The position numbers were made by a program, and so were the translations under genes. Of a stretch of DNA of 64,000 nt, positions 20,973 through 31,649 are shown in pieces. The stretch is from Azolla caroliniana (taxonomy: Eukaryota > Polypodiophyta), in contig JBHGNT010000011.1 in NCBI GenBank assembly GCA_043228905.1, forward strand, positions 1,178,001-1,242,000, in the 5' to 3' direction. The stretch's first letter is position 1. Every line of letters begins with the position of its first letter. The notes under the pieces were generated by a model. It was not told where the DNA came from and made no database searches. It saw nothing but the letters and a program-made list of their open reading frames with translations.

Positions 20973-23947
20973 ATGGCATGGCTGATTGATGGGAGAACAT
21001 TTGCAAAGAAAGTGAAGAATCCAAGTTATGGAACCTGCAGAGACCATGTCTCAAGAGGAGTCCTCACAGAATGCCCTTCATGTGGCCATGGATTTGAACA
21101 GAGTGAGGTATGTAAGCATATAATAATGATGTATTTAGCTTTCTTCTTAAAAACTGGTTGTGGTCCATGCACCTGGTTCTTCCAAATCCTGTAGATGTAG
21201 AAATTCCAAAGCTAGATTGGCAATGTGTTTTACCGATGATTGTTACTGAGCTAGCCACCACTGGAGCTTTGACAGCTGCACCTGGTTCTTTACAAACAAT
21301 GCCTTTGAATCAATCCTGTTGATGTAGAAGTCCAAAGCTAGATTGGCAATGTGTTTTATCGACAATGATTTTAACTGAGTTAGCCACACCCGGAGCTTTT
21401 TACTGAGTTTTTTTTAACTCTGTTCCACCAATTGAAACAGCTTCTTGCCTCAGGGCTGAGCTGCATTGTTTGTGGGAGACCCTCAGAGAGTGATCAGTCG
21501 AATAGGAATTTCTGTTGCCCATCTCTTTTTGGAATCTGTTGCTAGCAACTCCTAGTAAATTGAAAGGCGAGTGATAATCAATGTATATGATATGTATCAT
21601 TAGTCCAACGAAAATGTAAAATACCCCATACTTTAACATAAAATACTGATCTTACGATGGAGCATGCTGTATGAAGGAAGACGAATCGAAAAAACTGTAG
21701 GAATGCTAAATTATGATAAATAGAGAACCAGTCCAGAAATAATGATAAAAGACTGAATTGAGAAATGATTACAAAGGATGTGCATAGCAATATACAGACT
21801 GAATTGTGATGCACGTATAGTTCAAGATCTCTATTGCATATATGTTGGCTCTTATTTTCCAAATTTTATGAAGGTGTGGCCAGGATTTCCTTCAGGAGTA
21901 AAATTTGATCCGTCCGACCGAGAGATTCTAGAGCATTTAGCGGCTCGAGTGGGAATCAGTTCAGCGAAACCTCATCCATTCATTAGTGAATTCATTCCGA
22001 CAATCAATGTTGAGGGTGGCATTTGTTACACACATCCAGAAAAGCTACCAGGTAGCGGTTTCTTCCTTTATTATTTGCTTTTAGGGTGGATGTTTATGCA
22101 AATTTGACATTCCAAAGACCGCAACGAATGCTTGCATTCAGTAAACATGCTTTCTTTAGTCAATTTATCCAAGATTCCTTGCATAGACAGTTTGGTGCGA
22201 AGAAACATGAACGATATGATATCTATCTATCTATAAGACTTTCTTTCTCTCCTGCATCCCATTTTTTGTGAATGTGCTTGTGTGTGCAGTTTATTCAGTT
22301 GTTGGGTTGCATGAATTTATTCCTGAAAGCACATGAAATTCTTTGTTGCGGTATGTTCATTGGCAGTATCGAGAATCACAAATAGTTTTAAATAAACTCG
22401 ATCAACGATCAAATTATATGAAAATCTGAAATTTAACTAATGCCTGTGTCTAGGAATTCGTCGAGATGGTGGTAGTACACATTTCTTTCATATACCCCCG
22501 AAAGCATATACGACTGGGTCTCGAAAGCGAAGGAAAGTCCAAACAAACGAAGGGGACGAGCTTCGCTGGCATAAGACTGGCAAGACAAGACCAGTAATAG
22601 AAAATGGGAAGCAATTGGGGTGTAAGAAAATCATGGTGTTGTATACAAGCAATGGAAAGCAAGCAAAGCCAGATAAAACGAATTGGGTAATGCATCAATA
22701 TCACCTCGGTGTAGACGAAGAAGAAAAGGAAGGAGAACTGGTGGTATCCAAAGTGTTCTACCAAACACAACCAAGACAAACAAGCAAAGCAAATGACGAT
22801 GACTTGGAAGGAACAGAGTTTGAACTTCAAGAGGGGCCAAGAAAGCATGAAGACTTTGAACTAACAGAAATCGAGGTTCCAAAAGGATCAAGAATGAATG
22901 AAGGCTTTGAACTAACGGAACTCGAGCTTCGAAAGGCATCAAGAAACAGTGAAGACTTTGCCGCACAAAGACAAGCTGAGGTTCTAGATGGATCAGGAAA
23001 CAATGAAGACTTTGAGCAGACACAAGTAGAGCTCGCAGATGGATCTAGAAATGATCTGTCGGAGATTTCTATTGCATCACCAAACATTGATTTCATAGAG
23101 AGTTCGAATGTAGTTTCATTAAACTTACCAGCAACACCCAATGCCTTAGCCATTCCTCATGAATCTGAGGTATTCTGAATATGATGGTTCTCCCAACCTA
23201 TATTCATTGTTCTCTATGATATATTGGTTGGACTTTTTTGGAAAATATTCTGTTCTATAATACACACTGCCTAGACAATGACCAATCTATTTATTTATTC
23301 TTCTTTGATGTGTGAAGGGAAATGGCCTTGACGTAGCTCAAATCACGGTAAAACTCGACAAGCAAGACAAGAAGAGGAATCATGCACAAATTCTGAGCGA
23401 ATTTGATGAAGCCAGGAATGATGATACGATCAACGCGAAATCATCTCAAGAGGAACGCTCCTCGCTTTCGGATTCTCAACTATTCTCGGGTTCGCTAGAT
23501 GCGGAGTTGCTTAAACTTCTTTGCAATGAGAACCTTAAAGCGTTAGGTGAAGGTGATGCTGTGAATGGTTTAAAGAACATTATTGCTGAAGCGAGCTCGA
23601 GCCAAGACAGATTTTCTCTTGACAAGATCTTCCTCGGGACACCGCCAGAACTATTGGTAAGAGCACAAAATAAGGAGATGAATTGGGTTTCTAATTTGTC
23701 CTAATGACTCAGAAATGTTATGATGTCTGAAAACTTGGTTTTTGTGATGTGTTTTTTCAACTATCTCAAATTTAATTTGATTCTTTTGGTTTTATTTTGA
23801 AAATGTACAAAGGAGTCATTGGTGATGAATTCTCAAGGCACTTCGAGTGAAGATTGGCTCGAGAAACTGAGGCTTTTCGGAGATTCACAACGAACTGATG
23901 ATTTCAACTTGTCTGAATTCCTCCAAAATAGCCAATCTCAGCAATAA
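20973..23947 (+). CDS. SOG1-like: NAC transcription factor of the SOG1 (DNA-damage response) type, complete
   Basis: Exons are 20973-21107, 21874-22051, 22454-23169, 23318-23656 and 23813-23947; 1503 nt, 500 residues, all introns GT-AG and in frame. The N-terminus MAWLIDG and CPSCGH (residues 34-39) resemble the SOG1 N-terminus. The NAC domain (about 46-213) shows [84 protein letters not shown] and [12 protein letters not shown]. The C-terminus has GTPPELL and seven SQ sites (Ser 386, 396, 438, 463, 481, 496, 498), the ATM/ATR target signature of SOG1. SOG1 is the plant master regulator of DNA-damage transcription in the nucleus. Residues 225-310 are an unusual tandem repeat (see findings). 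The SOG1 assignment rests on the SQ cluster and the NAC subtype; a close NAC paralogue is the main alternative. Confidence 0.9.
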
Positions 23948-24115
23948 ATGTTCGCCAAGATTACATACATCTCTCATGTTACTTTGCAAATTTGAAGCAT
24001 TAGAACTTTTCTGTTGAGGCTCCATTTTGATTATATACATTGCCTTAGTTATGAGAACACTTTTCTATGCCTTTTCTGTTTCACTATACAATAGAGAAAT
24101 ACTGTTAAGTCTTTG

Positions 24116-24166
24116 CTTTGCAACAAGGAGATTCAAATCACACACACACACACACACACACACATG
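24116..24166. repeat. CA microsatellite downstream of the SOG1-like gene
   Basis: A run of CA dinucleotides at about 24136-24163 lies between the stop codons of the two convergent genes, probably past the SOG1-like transcript end. Confidence 0.85.
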
Positions 24167-24758
24167 TATAGTAATGAGATATCAGAATTACTGTTACAAA
24201 TGCTAATTGTTTCACATGATCAACATTTGTATATTCGAGAGATCATCTAGTGGTTTCACATTAGCATTGATAACATAGTCCAGAGATCAATCATATGGTG
24301 GTTGGTTTGAAAGCAATCAATGTCGATACAAAACTAAGAATTACGATGAAAAAGGAGTCTTTTGAGAATGAGCAAGGAAAATGCTTCTTAAGAAGGAGAA
24401 AGTGAATACATAGAGTTGATGATCAAGGGATTAGGGTTTAAAAAGAACCCTAATGGATATATAAATGTATATATACATCAGGATAAAGAACCAGAACATG
24501 ATAATAGTCACAGGACATAATTGCATAAATGGCATACACATGTATATAGTTCCATGTCATAACAGAGCATAAGGTCATTAAGAACGTACAATGCAAAACA
24601 GGGAATAATAGAGTATTAGGGTTTAGGGTCTCTCTCTCTATATATAACACAGTTCATTGTAACATGAACTCACAAAAAAGCAGCACAAAATTGTGTATAG
24701 GGCAGATGGTTGTGTGCATCAACACACACACAGAAACACAAATACAAACACAAAGACT

Positions 24759-25433
24759 TTAGGCGAATCTCTGCAAGGAATTCATCCATGATGCCATAGC
24801 GTCGGAATCAAATTCCAGCTCTTCAATGCCATCTCTGAATCCGTTGATGTATGAAATGGCTTCAGAATCTAGCTCTAAATCCATCAGTTCAGCAGTACCA
24901 ATTCCATTGGCATTGTCCTTTGCTTGGGGAATATTATGAGTCAAAATCTCTGATAGGAAAAGAGAGAAATGCTGATGGTCTTGGTCGATGTTAAGCTTAC
25001 TTGACACATCATTCCCATGTAAAGGAGGCTGATAATCGGAAGGAATTTGGTCGGACTGGCCCTTTATTATTAGTAATTCATTCAATTTTGCGTCCTTCTT
25101 ACAAGGTCGTCGCTTCACTGAACCTATAGATGAATTCCTTCGAGTATGAGATGATGATGATGGAGATAGAGATGATGTTGTTGATGAAGAAGAAGAAGAA
25201 GAAGAAGAGAGAGAAATCTCATGGACATATCTTTTGAAGCTTGATTCACGATGGGTTCCTTCTTCATTATCATCATCATCATCACGGCGATCATTATCAT
25301 CATCATCATCATCAGTAGAGGAGTCTGTGGCATCAGGGTCTGTGCAGATAACACGGACAAGCTTGAGCTCAGGGATATGGCAGGGCTCTTCTCGTGAAGA
25401 AGAAGAAGAAGATGAAGAAGAAGAAGCTGCCAT
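24759..25433 (-). CDS. CRF-domain protein without an AP2/ERF domain
   Basis: A single exon of 675 nt encodes 224 residues from the ATG at 25433. That ATG is preferred over the one at 25544, which adds 37 hydrophobic, T-rich-derived residues. After a poly-Ser N-terminus the protein has LKLVRVICTDPDATDSS (about residues 23-39), an acidic Asp run encoded by ATC repeats, then FKRYVHEISL. This TDPDATDSS ... KRYVxEI arrangement is the signature of cytokinin response factors. In known CRFs an AP2/ERF DNA-binding domain follows; here the frame goes directly into Ser-rich sequence, a basic patch (SVKRRPCKKD) and an acidic C-terminus (ELMDLELDSE, ELEFDSDAMASWMNS) that looks like an activation region. 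No YRGVRxRPWG is present in any frame nearby. The role is unknown; competition with or dimerisation to true CRFs is conceivable. Confidence 0.75.
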   Translation of the reverse strand: MAASSSSSSSSSSREEPCHIPELKLVRVICTDPDATDSSTDDDDDDNDRRDDDDDNEEGTHRESSFKRYVHEISLSSSSSSSSSTTSSLSPSSSSHTRRNSSIGSVKRRPCKKDAKLNELLIIKGQSDQIPSDYQPPLHGNDVSSKLNIDQDHQHFSLFLSEILTHNIPQAKDNANGIGTAELMDLELDSEAISYINGFRDGIEELEFDSDAMASWMNSLQRFA

Positions 25434-25479
25434 GATTAGCAGAGTGAAGAAAAATGAAGAAGAAGAAGAAAGTTTAAAT

Positions 25480-25725
25480 AAATCAAACAAAAATAAACAA
25501 TTGGAAAATAAAATAAAAAAATGAATAAAAATAATCAATTTCATGAATAACTAAATAGACAGATAAAATAAATGAATAAAATAAGTGAATAAATGTATTA
25601 ATAAATAAAGTAAACTAATTATATGAATAAATAAATAAAATAAACTAATTACATGAGTAAATAAATATAAAAAAAATAAACTAATTACATGAATAAATAA
25701 ATAAAATAACCTAATTAAATGAAGG
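25480..25725. repeat. AT-rich imperfect tandem repeat upstream of the CRF-domain gene
   Basis: The motif AATAAATAAATAAAATAAACTAATTA(C/T)ATGA is repeated about four times with small differences. It lies immediately 5' of the CRF-domain gene and may overlap its promoter. Confidence 0.7.
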
Positions 25726-28700
25726 GAAAAGTACCAGGATACCCCTCAAAGTTCGTCTTCTTACCAGAATGCCCCTGGAAGTTCCAAATTTACCAAACTA
25801 CCCCTATGTCCAATTTTCCCTTAAATGAATAAGTAAACTAACCTAATTATATGAATGAAAATGTCAAGAACGGTCCTCCTCTTCCCTTGACTTTTTAATC
25901 CGGAAACGGTCCGAAATTTGGGTTTCGGAAGTGTGCATGGCCCCGACCGATTTTGCTTCGACTACTCGAAGTTGGAGTTGGACTAGTTTAAAGAGTCAAG
26001 TGTAGTCGTTTGAACACCTCTCTCTGGTATCTTATGTGATGTCAGTTTCCCCGTCCACTATCTGTCCCGTAGGAAATTGTCTGCCCCGAGATTTCGTGAC
26101 CTGCTCGGGAAGTCGTCCTTCCTACTCTCATGATGCTGTTGGAAACATTCTTTATACTCATAAGCTCTCGTGGCATCATTGACGATCCAAATCGATGCAA
26201 CCATTCATCTATTTGTATGCATGTCGTATTGTTGGAACTCGACCCCCTGGAGTGTGTGTGTATGTGCATGCGTTGCCGTCAAGTACGTGTTTGTGCACGT
26301 TGATGGGATGGGCACAGTTATATTGCTTGTAATATAATGCACCTGCTAAAAATAAGTGTCTACAGTTGTGTGCTTCCCGAGACATTGGCATGCCCCCTAT
26401 TATATGCTTCCAAATGTGTTGAGATTTTGCCCCACATCGAGGTTTCTTGACAGTAATATCATGCGCGTACTAGAAAATGTATTTTCTATTCACGTTTGCA
26501 TGCGTTTTGTACGAAGGGGCCAATTTAGTAACATGTACGACTTGTTTCACGTGAGGGGAAGGACGCATAACTTTTGCCTGACTGAGTGAACATTCATAGG
26601 GTAGCATGCTCGTAGAAAACACATTTCCATGGCCCAAATATATCATCAGATAACAGAGTAGGTCGATAATTTCCCCATCTCCATTCAACCCTCTTGACCG
26701 CCAAAACTAGATTCCTCCTTAAGCATGTGATGCGAATGAATTTTGGCACCTTTTCTTCACCCTTATGTGAACTGACATTAGACAACGTGTTGGGTTTTGG
26801 AGGGCCAAACAAAAAAAACTTACGAACATTTTACATCGTGTCGATTTATGGAGAAACCAAAGTGTTGGAGTTTCGAAGCACACACATGCATGTACATCTC
26901 AAAGCATGCCATAATGAGATGTCACACGTTTGGAATAGTGTATGAGATTGTGCACGCCTTTCTGTATCTCTCGAAAATGACCACTCCGTCACTCATGCAC
27001 TTGCCTTTGAATGAACACAATTGGACATTCAACAAATTGACCATTTCAACATCCTTCCCTCAATGTTCATAATGACCAAGGTGTTAATTGGAAGTTATTT
27101 ACTCATTTTACCCAACCTTTTTATCCCTATACCCTCGTAAGAAAAGTGGCATTCGAGTTCAAATCACAACCTTTTAATTCGGGAAAGGCTTTAAAAGTTT
27201 TCAAAGTATCTCGTTACAACTGGAAGGCTATTTTTCTCTTACATGAATGTTGCCACATGATCCTAATATATTTAAAGCTCAAGCCCATGTAAAATGAGGA
27301 CGAGTGCTCAGTAAAATCTCCACTTGGGGTTGAGAAATGGCTTATTTCTTCAGTCAAACTAAGTGTTCATGTCTACTATTGCAAAAAACAATATCATAAC
27401 TTCTTTCAAATAAGCATGTCTTGTTTTCTCACTAAGCTATGGTGCAAGAGTCCGATTGTGATTCAATTATCCATATAAGGTAATTACACCTATTGTAGTA
27501 AGGTTTGAGATATAAATCCCGTTGAATAAGATGTAAATAACATGTAGTAAATTTGAATCACGAAAAAATGACCATTCGAAAACTTTGATGGAAACGAGCA
27601 TCTTCAACAAATTTTATTTTTAAATTGAAAGACATTTTGTACCCAACAAGTAATACATACATATGTACAATTTCCTTCTTTATTCAAATTCGTTATGCTT
27701 ATGTTTTTGTCTTGTATTGATCGTGTGCTTCATTCATGACCTATCCAAATAGTTAGTTGTTTACGAAATCTTGGAATCCATGGTTGGTTAGAATAAACAA
27801 GTTATTCAGGTTCTCTATATAAACTTGATATCTTATATATATTTTCAAGCTATAAAATGTACTTTCAAAGTATTTATTTAGCTAGCTCACATGGTAGTGA
27901 AATGTTGTACATGCATTGCTTAAATCAATTATCATTATATTAATGATTTAGACTTCTCACAACCTCTCTTTTGCGCACACATTTGAGGTATATTGGTTAA
28001 AATGTACCTCAAAAATATGCTTGAAATGAAGGAATCAATGCATGAACTATCAAATATATGTATTACAAGCATGGATGAGGCTTTGCATCGTGGGATTATT
28101 TTTTTGACAGGGAATTGATACTAATGTGATTGGGAAAGGGATAAATGACATTATTTTACAACACTCATTCTAAGAAAATTTGGGACACAATGTCAATGGC
28201 TCACACAATGGCTGGGATAAACTCGTAAGTAGGGGATTTTGAAATGTTGGAGATCATAATAGAAGAGGAAAGGATGAACAATAATCCTTACCTTATTGTT
28301 AATAGATTAGAAAAAGAGAAACCTTACACAAATGTTACATATTCCTACAAATTCAATCTAGCAAATCGTCGCTTATAGGTCAAACGTCTTTCCTTTCTAG
28401 AATTCTTAAAAACATGTTGATTGAGTAGCCAAGATTGTTCGTTCAACCGTAAGAATTGGTTTCAAGCCACAACAACTTGAGTGAAGATTCTAGTTTGAGA
28501 TCATGAACTCTACTATGTAGCGCGATGGGCCACAACGATGCTAATAAAACGTAAATGGTCTCTAAATAGTTGCCATCGTGGGGTTTTGCAAGCTTCACAC
28601 TTCTCAAGGAGGAATATAATGTCTTTCAAAGAGGGATTGGTCTACAACCATGTAACATGTGCATACTTTATATTCATGTAATTCATTTATATTTCATGGA

Positions 28701-29459
28701 GTGTCGCCAACATTTCCATTGGCGTAAGTGTGCAACGGGAATGTAGAATTCCATTCAAAAGAAGTAGACTAAGAAATCACAATAGAGGTCAACTAGGTCA
28801 ATTACTTTGTTTAATTTGAGTTGCGATAAATTAATCCAAAGAGCTATTTGAAATGACTACTTTTTGCCTAATCTAAGACTTGTCCCTTTATTGGATGACA
28901 TTGTTCCACCACTTGGTAAATATAACAAGAAGTAGTAGTTGATCAATGATCATTTCTTGTTAATGCTTATAATCAAGTTGTTAGTTGCAATATGACTAAA
29001 TAAAGAAGCAAACCATATCTTATTCTCATTCATTTATCTTCTCTCTCTAATATTGATCACATGTTGTGTGTGTGGTAAAAGCACACCATTAAATTAATTG
29101 TATGTAAAATCCACTTCTTACAACACTTGTAGTGTCCTCAACCTATCTATCCTATCCTATGTAGGGAGAGGGACGTCTTGTAATGCCACTAGAAAACCTG
29201 AATATGCATTTGAGGAAATGATCCCCACATGCTTTAACTTCCAGGAATTTCACATAAGAATAGCTTTCAACTTCTTCATTTATGCTTTCACCCTATGTCT
29301 GCCATCAAACATGAAAGCATTACACATATTCCACTTGTGTTATAGTCTCCAATTTCATAAAAATTGGAACAATACCTTCATCTCGTCATTTGGACCATTT
29401 TGAACATACAGTGAAAAAACCCATTGTTGAGGTCTCAAATAACAACAGGTTAAAACTTG
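25726..29459. other. Long stretch without a recognised gene
   Basis: No frame resembles a known protein. Near 28160-28330 short broken frames (HSKKIWDTMSMAHTM and nearby) are vaguely like Copia gag, too weak to call. The left part (25850-27070) is of mixed composition with frequent CATGCA motifs; the rest is AT-rich. It most likely consists of transposon remains decayed beyond recognition by eye. Confidence 0.45.
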
Positions 29460-29560
29460 TTAAACATATGATAAGTACCTCCAAATGATACATGCTATAA
29501 GACACTTAATAAACCTATGTGTACCGTCCTCCAAAGGAATGGTGCAAAAGAAACAAGTGC
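29460..29560 (-). pseudogene. LINE C-terminal zinc-binding (zf-RVT) fragment
   Basis: The minus-strand frame contains CFFCTIPLEDGTHRFIKC followed by LIACIIWRYL. The CX2C...HX4C spacing, the THxFxxC core and the W downstream are the pattern of the zinc-binding domain after reverse transcriptase in plant LINEs. Upstream reverse transcriptase is not recognisable, so this is a short remnant. Confidence 0.5.
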
Positions 29561-29739
29561 CCGATCTTAGTCCTCGTCTCTCTCTCTCTCTCTCTCTACT
29601 CATTGAGTTTGGTCCTACAATGGAAAACACTTGTAAGGCAACCACAAAGTTGGGGAGTATGATCGTTAATGAGTCTAGATCATGAATATTTCTTGATGTC
29701 AATGCAATAAACTCAGCCACAAGGGACAAAATGCTTATG

Positions 29740-30318
29740 AGTCACTTGATTTCTCTTCAAGAAACCATAAACAAGCAAGGTGAAGAGATTAAGACACTAT
29801 TGAAAGAGAATGCTGAGTTCTAAGTTGTTGTCATCGAGAGTGAAAGTCTTAAGAAAATGGCCGCAAAACTTGAAGATGAAATTCAAGAATGTAAGAGAGC
29901 TTCTTTTCAAATAAATGAGCACCTTAACAAGATTGAGTTACATGAATCATCAAAAGAAGAAACAATGCACATGATGAGGCGGAATGTAAGTGAGATGAAA
30001 AATGTTGGCACAACGAAGTCATGGGCTGACATATGTGGTGGGGATCTGGTATCAAAATAATCTATTATGCATGTGATGAATCAAGAGAAGAATATATAAA
30101 GCATAGATGTTTGAGAATTGAAAGAATGTGAACGACGATGAAAGAACATTGTCATCCATGGGATTAAAGAGGAGAGTATGGAAACATTGGCATCCCTTGG
30201 AAAGGCCATCAATGAATTCTTTAACATGCATTATGGTATGTTGGAAAACATGTTGTTGCCCACTTCGGAGAAAGGCCAATTGTATGCATGATGATAGATG
30301 ATACCAAGTGGAGGATCA
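29740..30318 (+). pseudogene. LINE ORF1 remnant, cut by an LTR
   Basis: Broken frames give a coiled-coil-like segment (about 29740-30060: ESLKKMAAKLEDEIQECKRA, NVSEMKNVGTTKSWADICGG). Next comes KNIVIHGIKEE (an RRM-like strand common in LINE ORF1), then LGKAINEFFNMHYGM and IVCMMIDDTKWRI up to the LTR start at 30319. The order coiled coil, then nucleic-acid-binding fold is that of L1-type ORF1 proteins. Several stops interrupt it. Confidence 0.55.
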
Positions 30319-30795
30319 TGTCACGACACAATGACGTCAAATATGTAGCTAGTGAGGATTGAACTTGCAACCTCACATCCACAAGACATCATGCTCAACC
30401 ATATGGATATGAGCACATATTTATATAATAGAGTATTGTATATTCTAGCATATAATATACATTCTAGAATATTCTAGAGCCTTTAGTGTATTCTAGAAAT
30501 ATTGTATGGTGTATTCTAGACGGGTATATTCTAGAGATACTTAATCTCAGAACTTGTATAAATACTTTTAACCTCCTTGGTTCCTTTCAGGGGATTCAAC
30601 ACCAGTCATTGACACATCAATGTAGTATTCTCGTTTCGCCCCATCTTGTCTCTTTGATCTTTATCTCAGTCTTCATTCTCTTTTGTCATTCTCGAGTTTC
30701 TAGCCTCATCATGTCTACGTCTAAGTTCACAGTTCGTCGCTTGTATCCCCATCATCCATGCTCCGTCCCAATCCGCGGTTGGTGTGTTTGTGACA
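30319..30795 (+). repeat. Chromovirus-type LTR (family F)
   Basis: The LTR starts TGTCACGACACAATGACG and ends TGTGTTTGTGACA. It has many TCTAGAATA motifs and an antisense tRNA-like segment at about 30350-30405. It is inserted in the LINE ORF1 remnant. The same LTR occurs inverted and split at 48956-49238 plus 42436-42516; the two agree through TTCAACAC, CACATCAATSTAG and CATCTTGTCTC. Confidence 0.7.
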
Positions 30796-31194
30796 GTTTC
30801 GGTTGTGACCCCCACTGGAACTAGAAGATGAGCGATCGAAATCAGTCCTCGCCAAAGGAAAGTGGCACGGGACTTGAACTAAAATGAAAATGGAGTGCAA
30901 GAGAGCAATGATATGATCCCCACCAGGAAAGTGAGCGGTTGTGATCCCCACAAGAACTGAGAAGGTGAGTGATAGAAAGCACTGATCAAAATCGTGATGC
31001 AAAATGATACCTATAAATGATAACAAGTAGTGTTGATGAAGATGAAGGTTGGGTGAAGAGGTGCTGAAAATGATGATGTCGAAGACAAGGATGTTGATGA
31101 CGGTAACTTTGGATGCAAGGACATTGATGATGGTAACTCTAGAAGCAAGGGCGATGACGAAGATGGGTGATGCTTCTAATTGGAAGGGATTCAA
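30796..31194. other. Short internal remnant after the F LTR
   Basis: This begins GTTTCGGTTGTGACCCCCAC, comparable with the sequence after the chromovirus-2 LTR (GTTTGTTCACC), so it may be the leader of an otherwise deleted F element. Phrases such as TGATCCCCACCAGG recur three times, and GATGATGGTAACT recurs with variation. No gene is visible. Confidence 0.4.
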
Positions 31195-31644
31195 TGTAAC
31201 GGACGTACACAAGGGCAAGGACAAGTAGGCGAGCTCAATATTAACAAAGAGAGAAAGATAGATATATAGATAGAGAGGAGCATAGACAAGAGAACAAGAG
31301 AGAGAGAGAGGGTAGACAAAAGAGCGAGAACTAAATTATGCTTCTGTAACTGGTGTTGTTCACCTTAATTGTAATCAAGATGCACCGAAGTATTTATACA
31401 AGAATGTGGTGTTATGCATGTAAGCTAGAAACATCTAGAGAATGCATGGAAACTTCTAGAGAGTGCATGTCTATGCATTCTCTAGAAGTTTCTTGAAAGT
31501 GCTAGTGATTAACTTACAATGTAATAAGTTGAAACTTATACAATATAATAATGCATGGATGGAATGTAGCTCAATTGGTAAGGTTGCCCAATAAGACCAA
31601 GAGGTCATGGGTTGAACCCCCTACATTCCATCATGTCTATGACA
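31195..31644 (-). repeat. 3' LTR of chromovirus-2
   Basis: On the minus strand this starts TGTCATAGACATGATGG and ends GTCCGTTACA; 450 bp. A TATA-like motif (TGTATAAATAC read on the minus strand) lies near 31390. The first 85 bases contain a tRNA-like segment in antisense (31561-31630). Confidence 0.8.
31561..31630 (+). other. tRNA-like segment inside the chromovirus-2 LTR
   Basis: The segment is 70 nt with a perfect 7-bp acceptor-like stem (GGAATGT at 31561-31567 pairs with ACATTCC at 31623-31629), a following A, an A-box-like TAGCTCAATTGGTA and a B-box-like GGGTTGAACCCC. It is antisense to the LTR. It looks like a tRNA-derived sequence rather than a working tRNA gene, because the anticodon arm is not convincing. 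Confidence 0.55.
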
Positions 31645-31649
31645 TTATC

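Noticed and set aside
25234-25524. 96-codon plus-strand frame with Ser and Glu runs
   Set aside because: It is the antisense shadow of the poly-Ser/poly-Asp codons of the CRF-domain gene.
31561-31630. Functional tRNA gene
   Set aside because: The acceptor stem is perfect but the anticodon arm does not fold convincingly and the B-box departs from consensus. Its position inside an LTR fits a tRNA-derived segment better.
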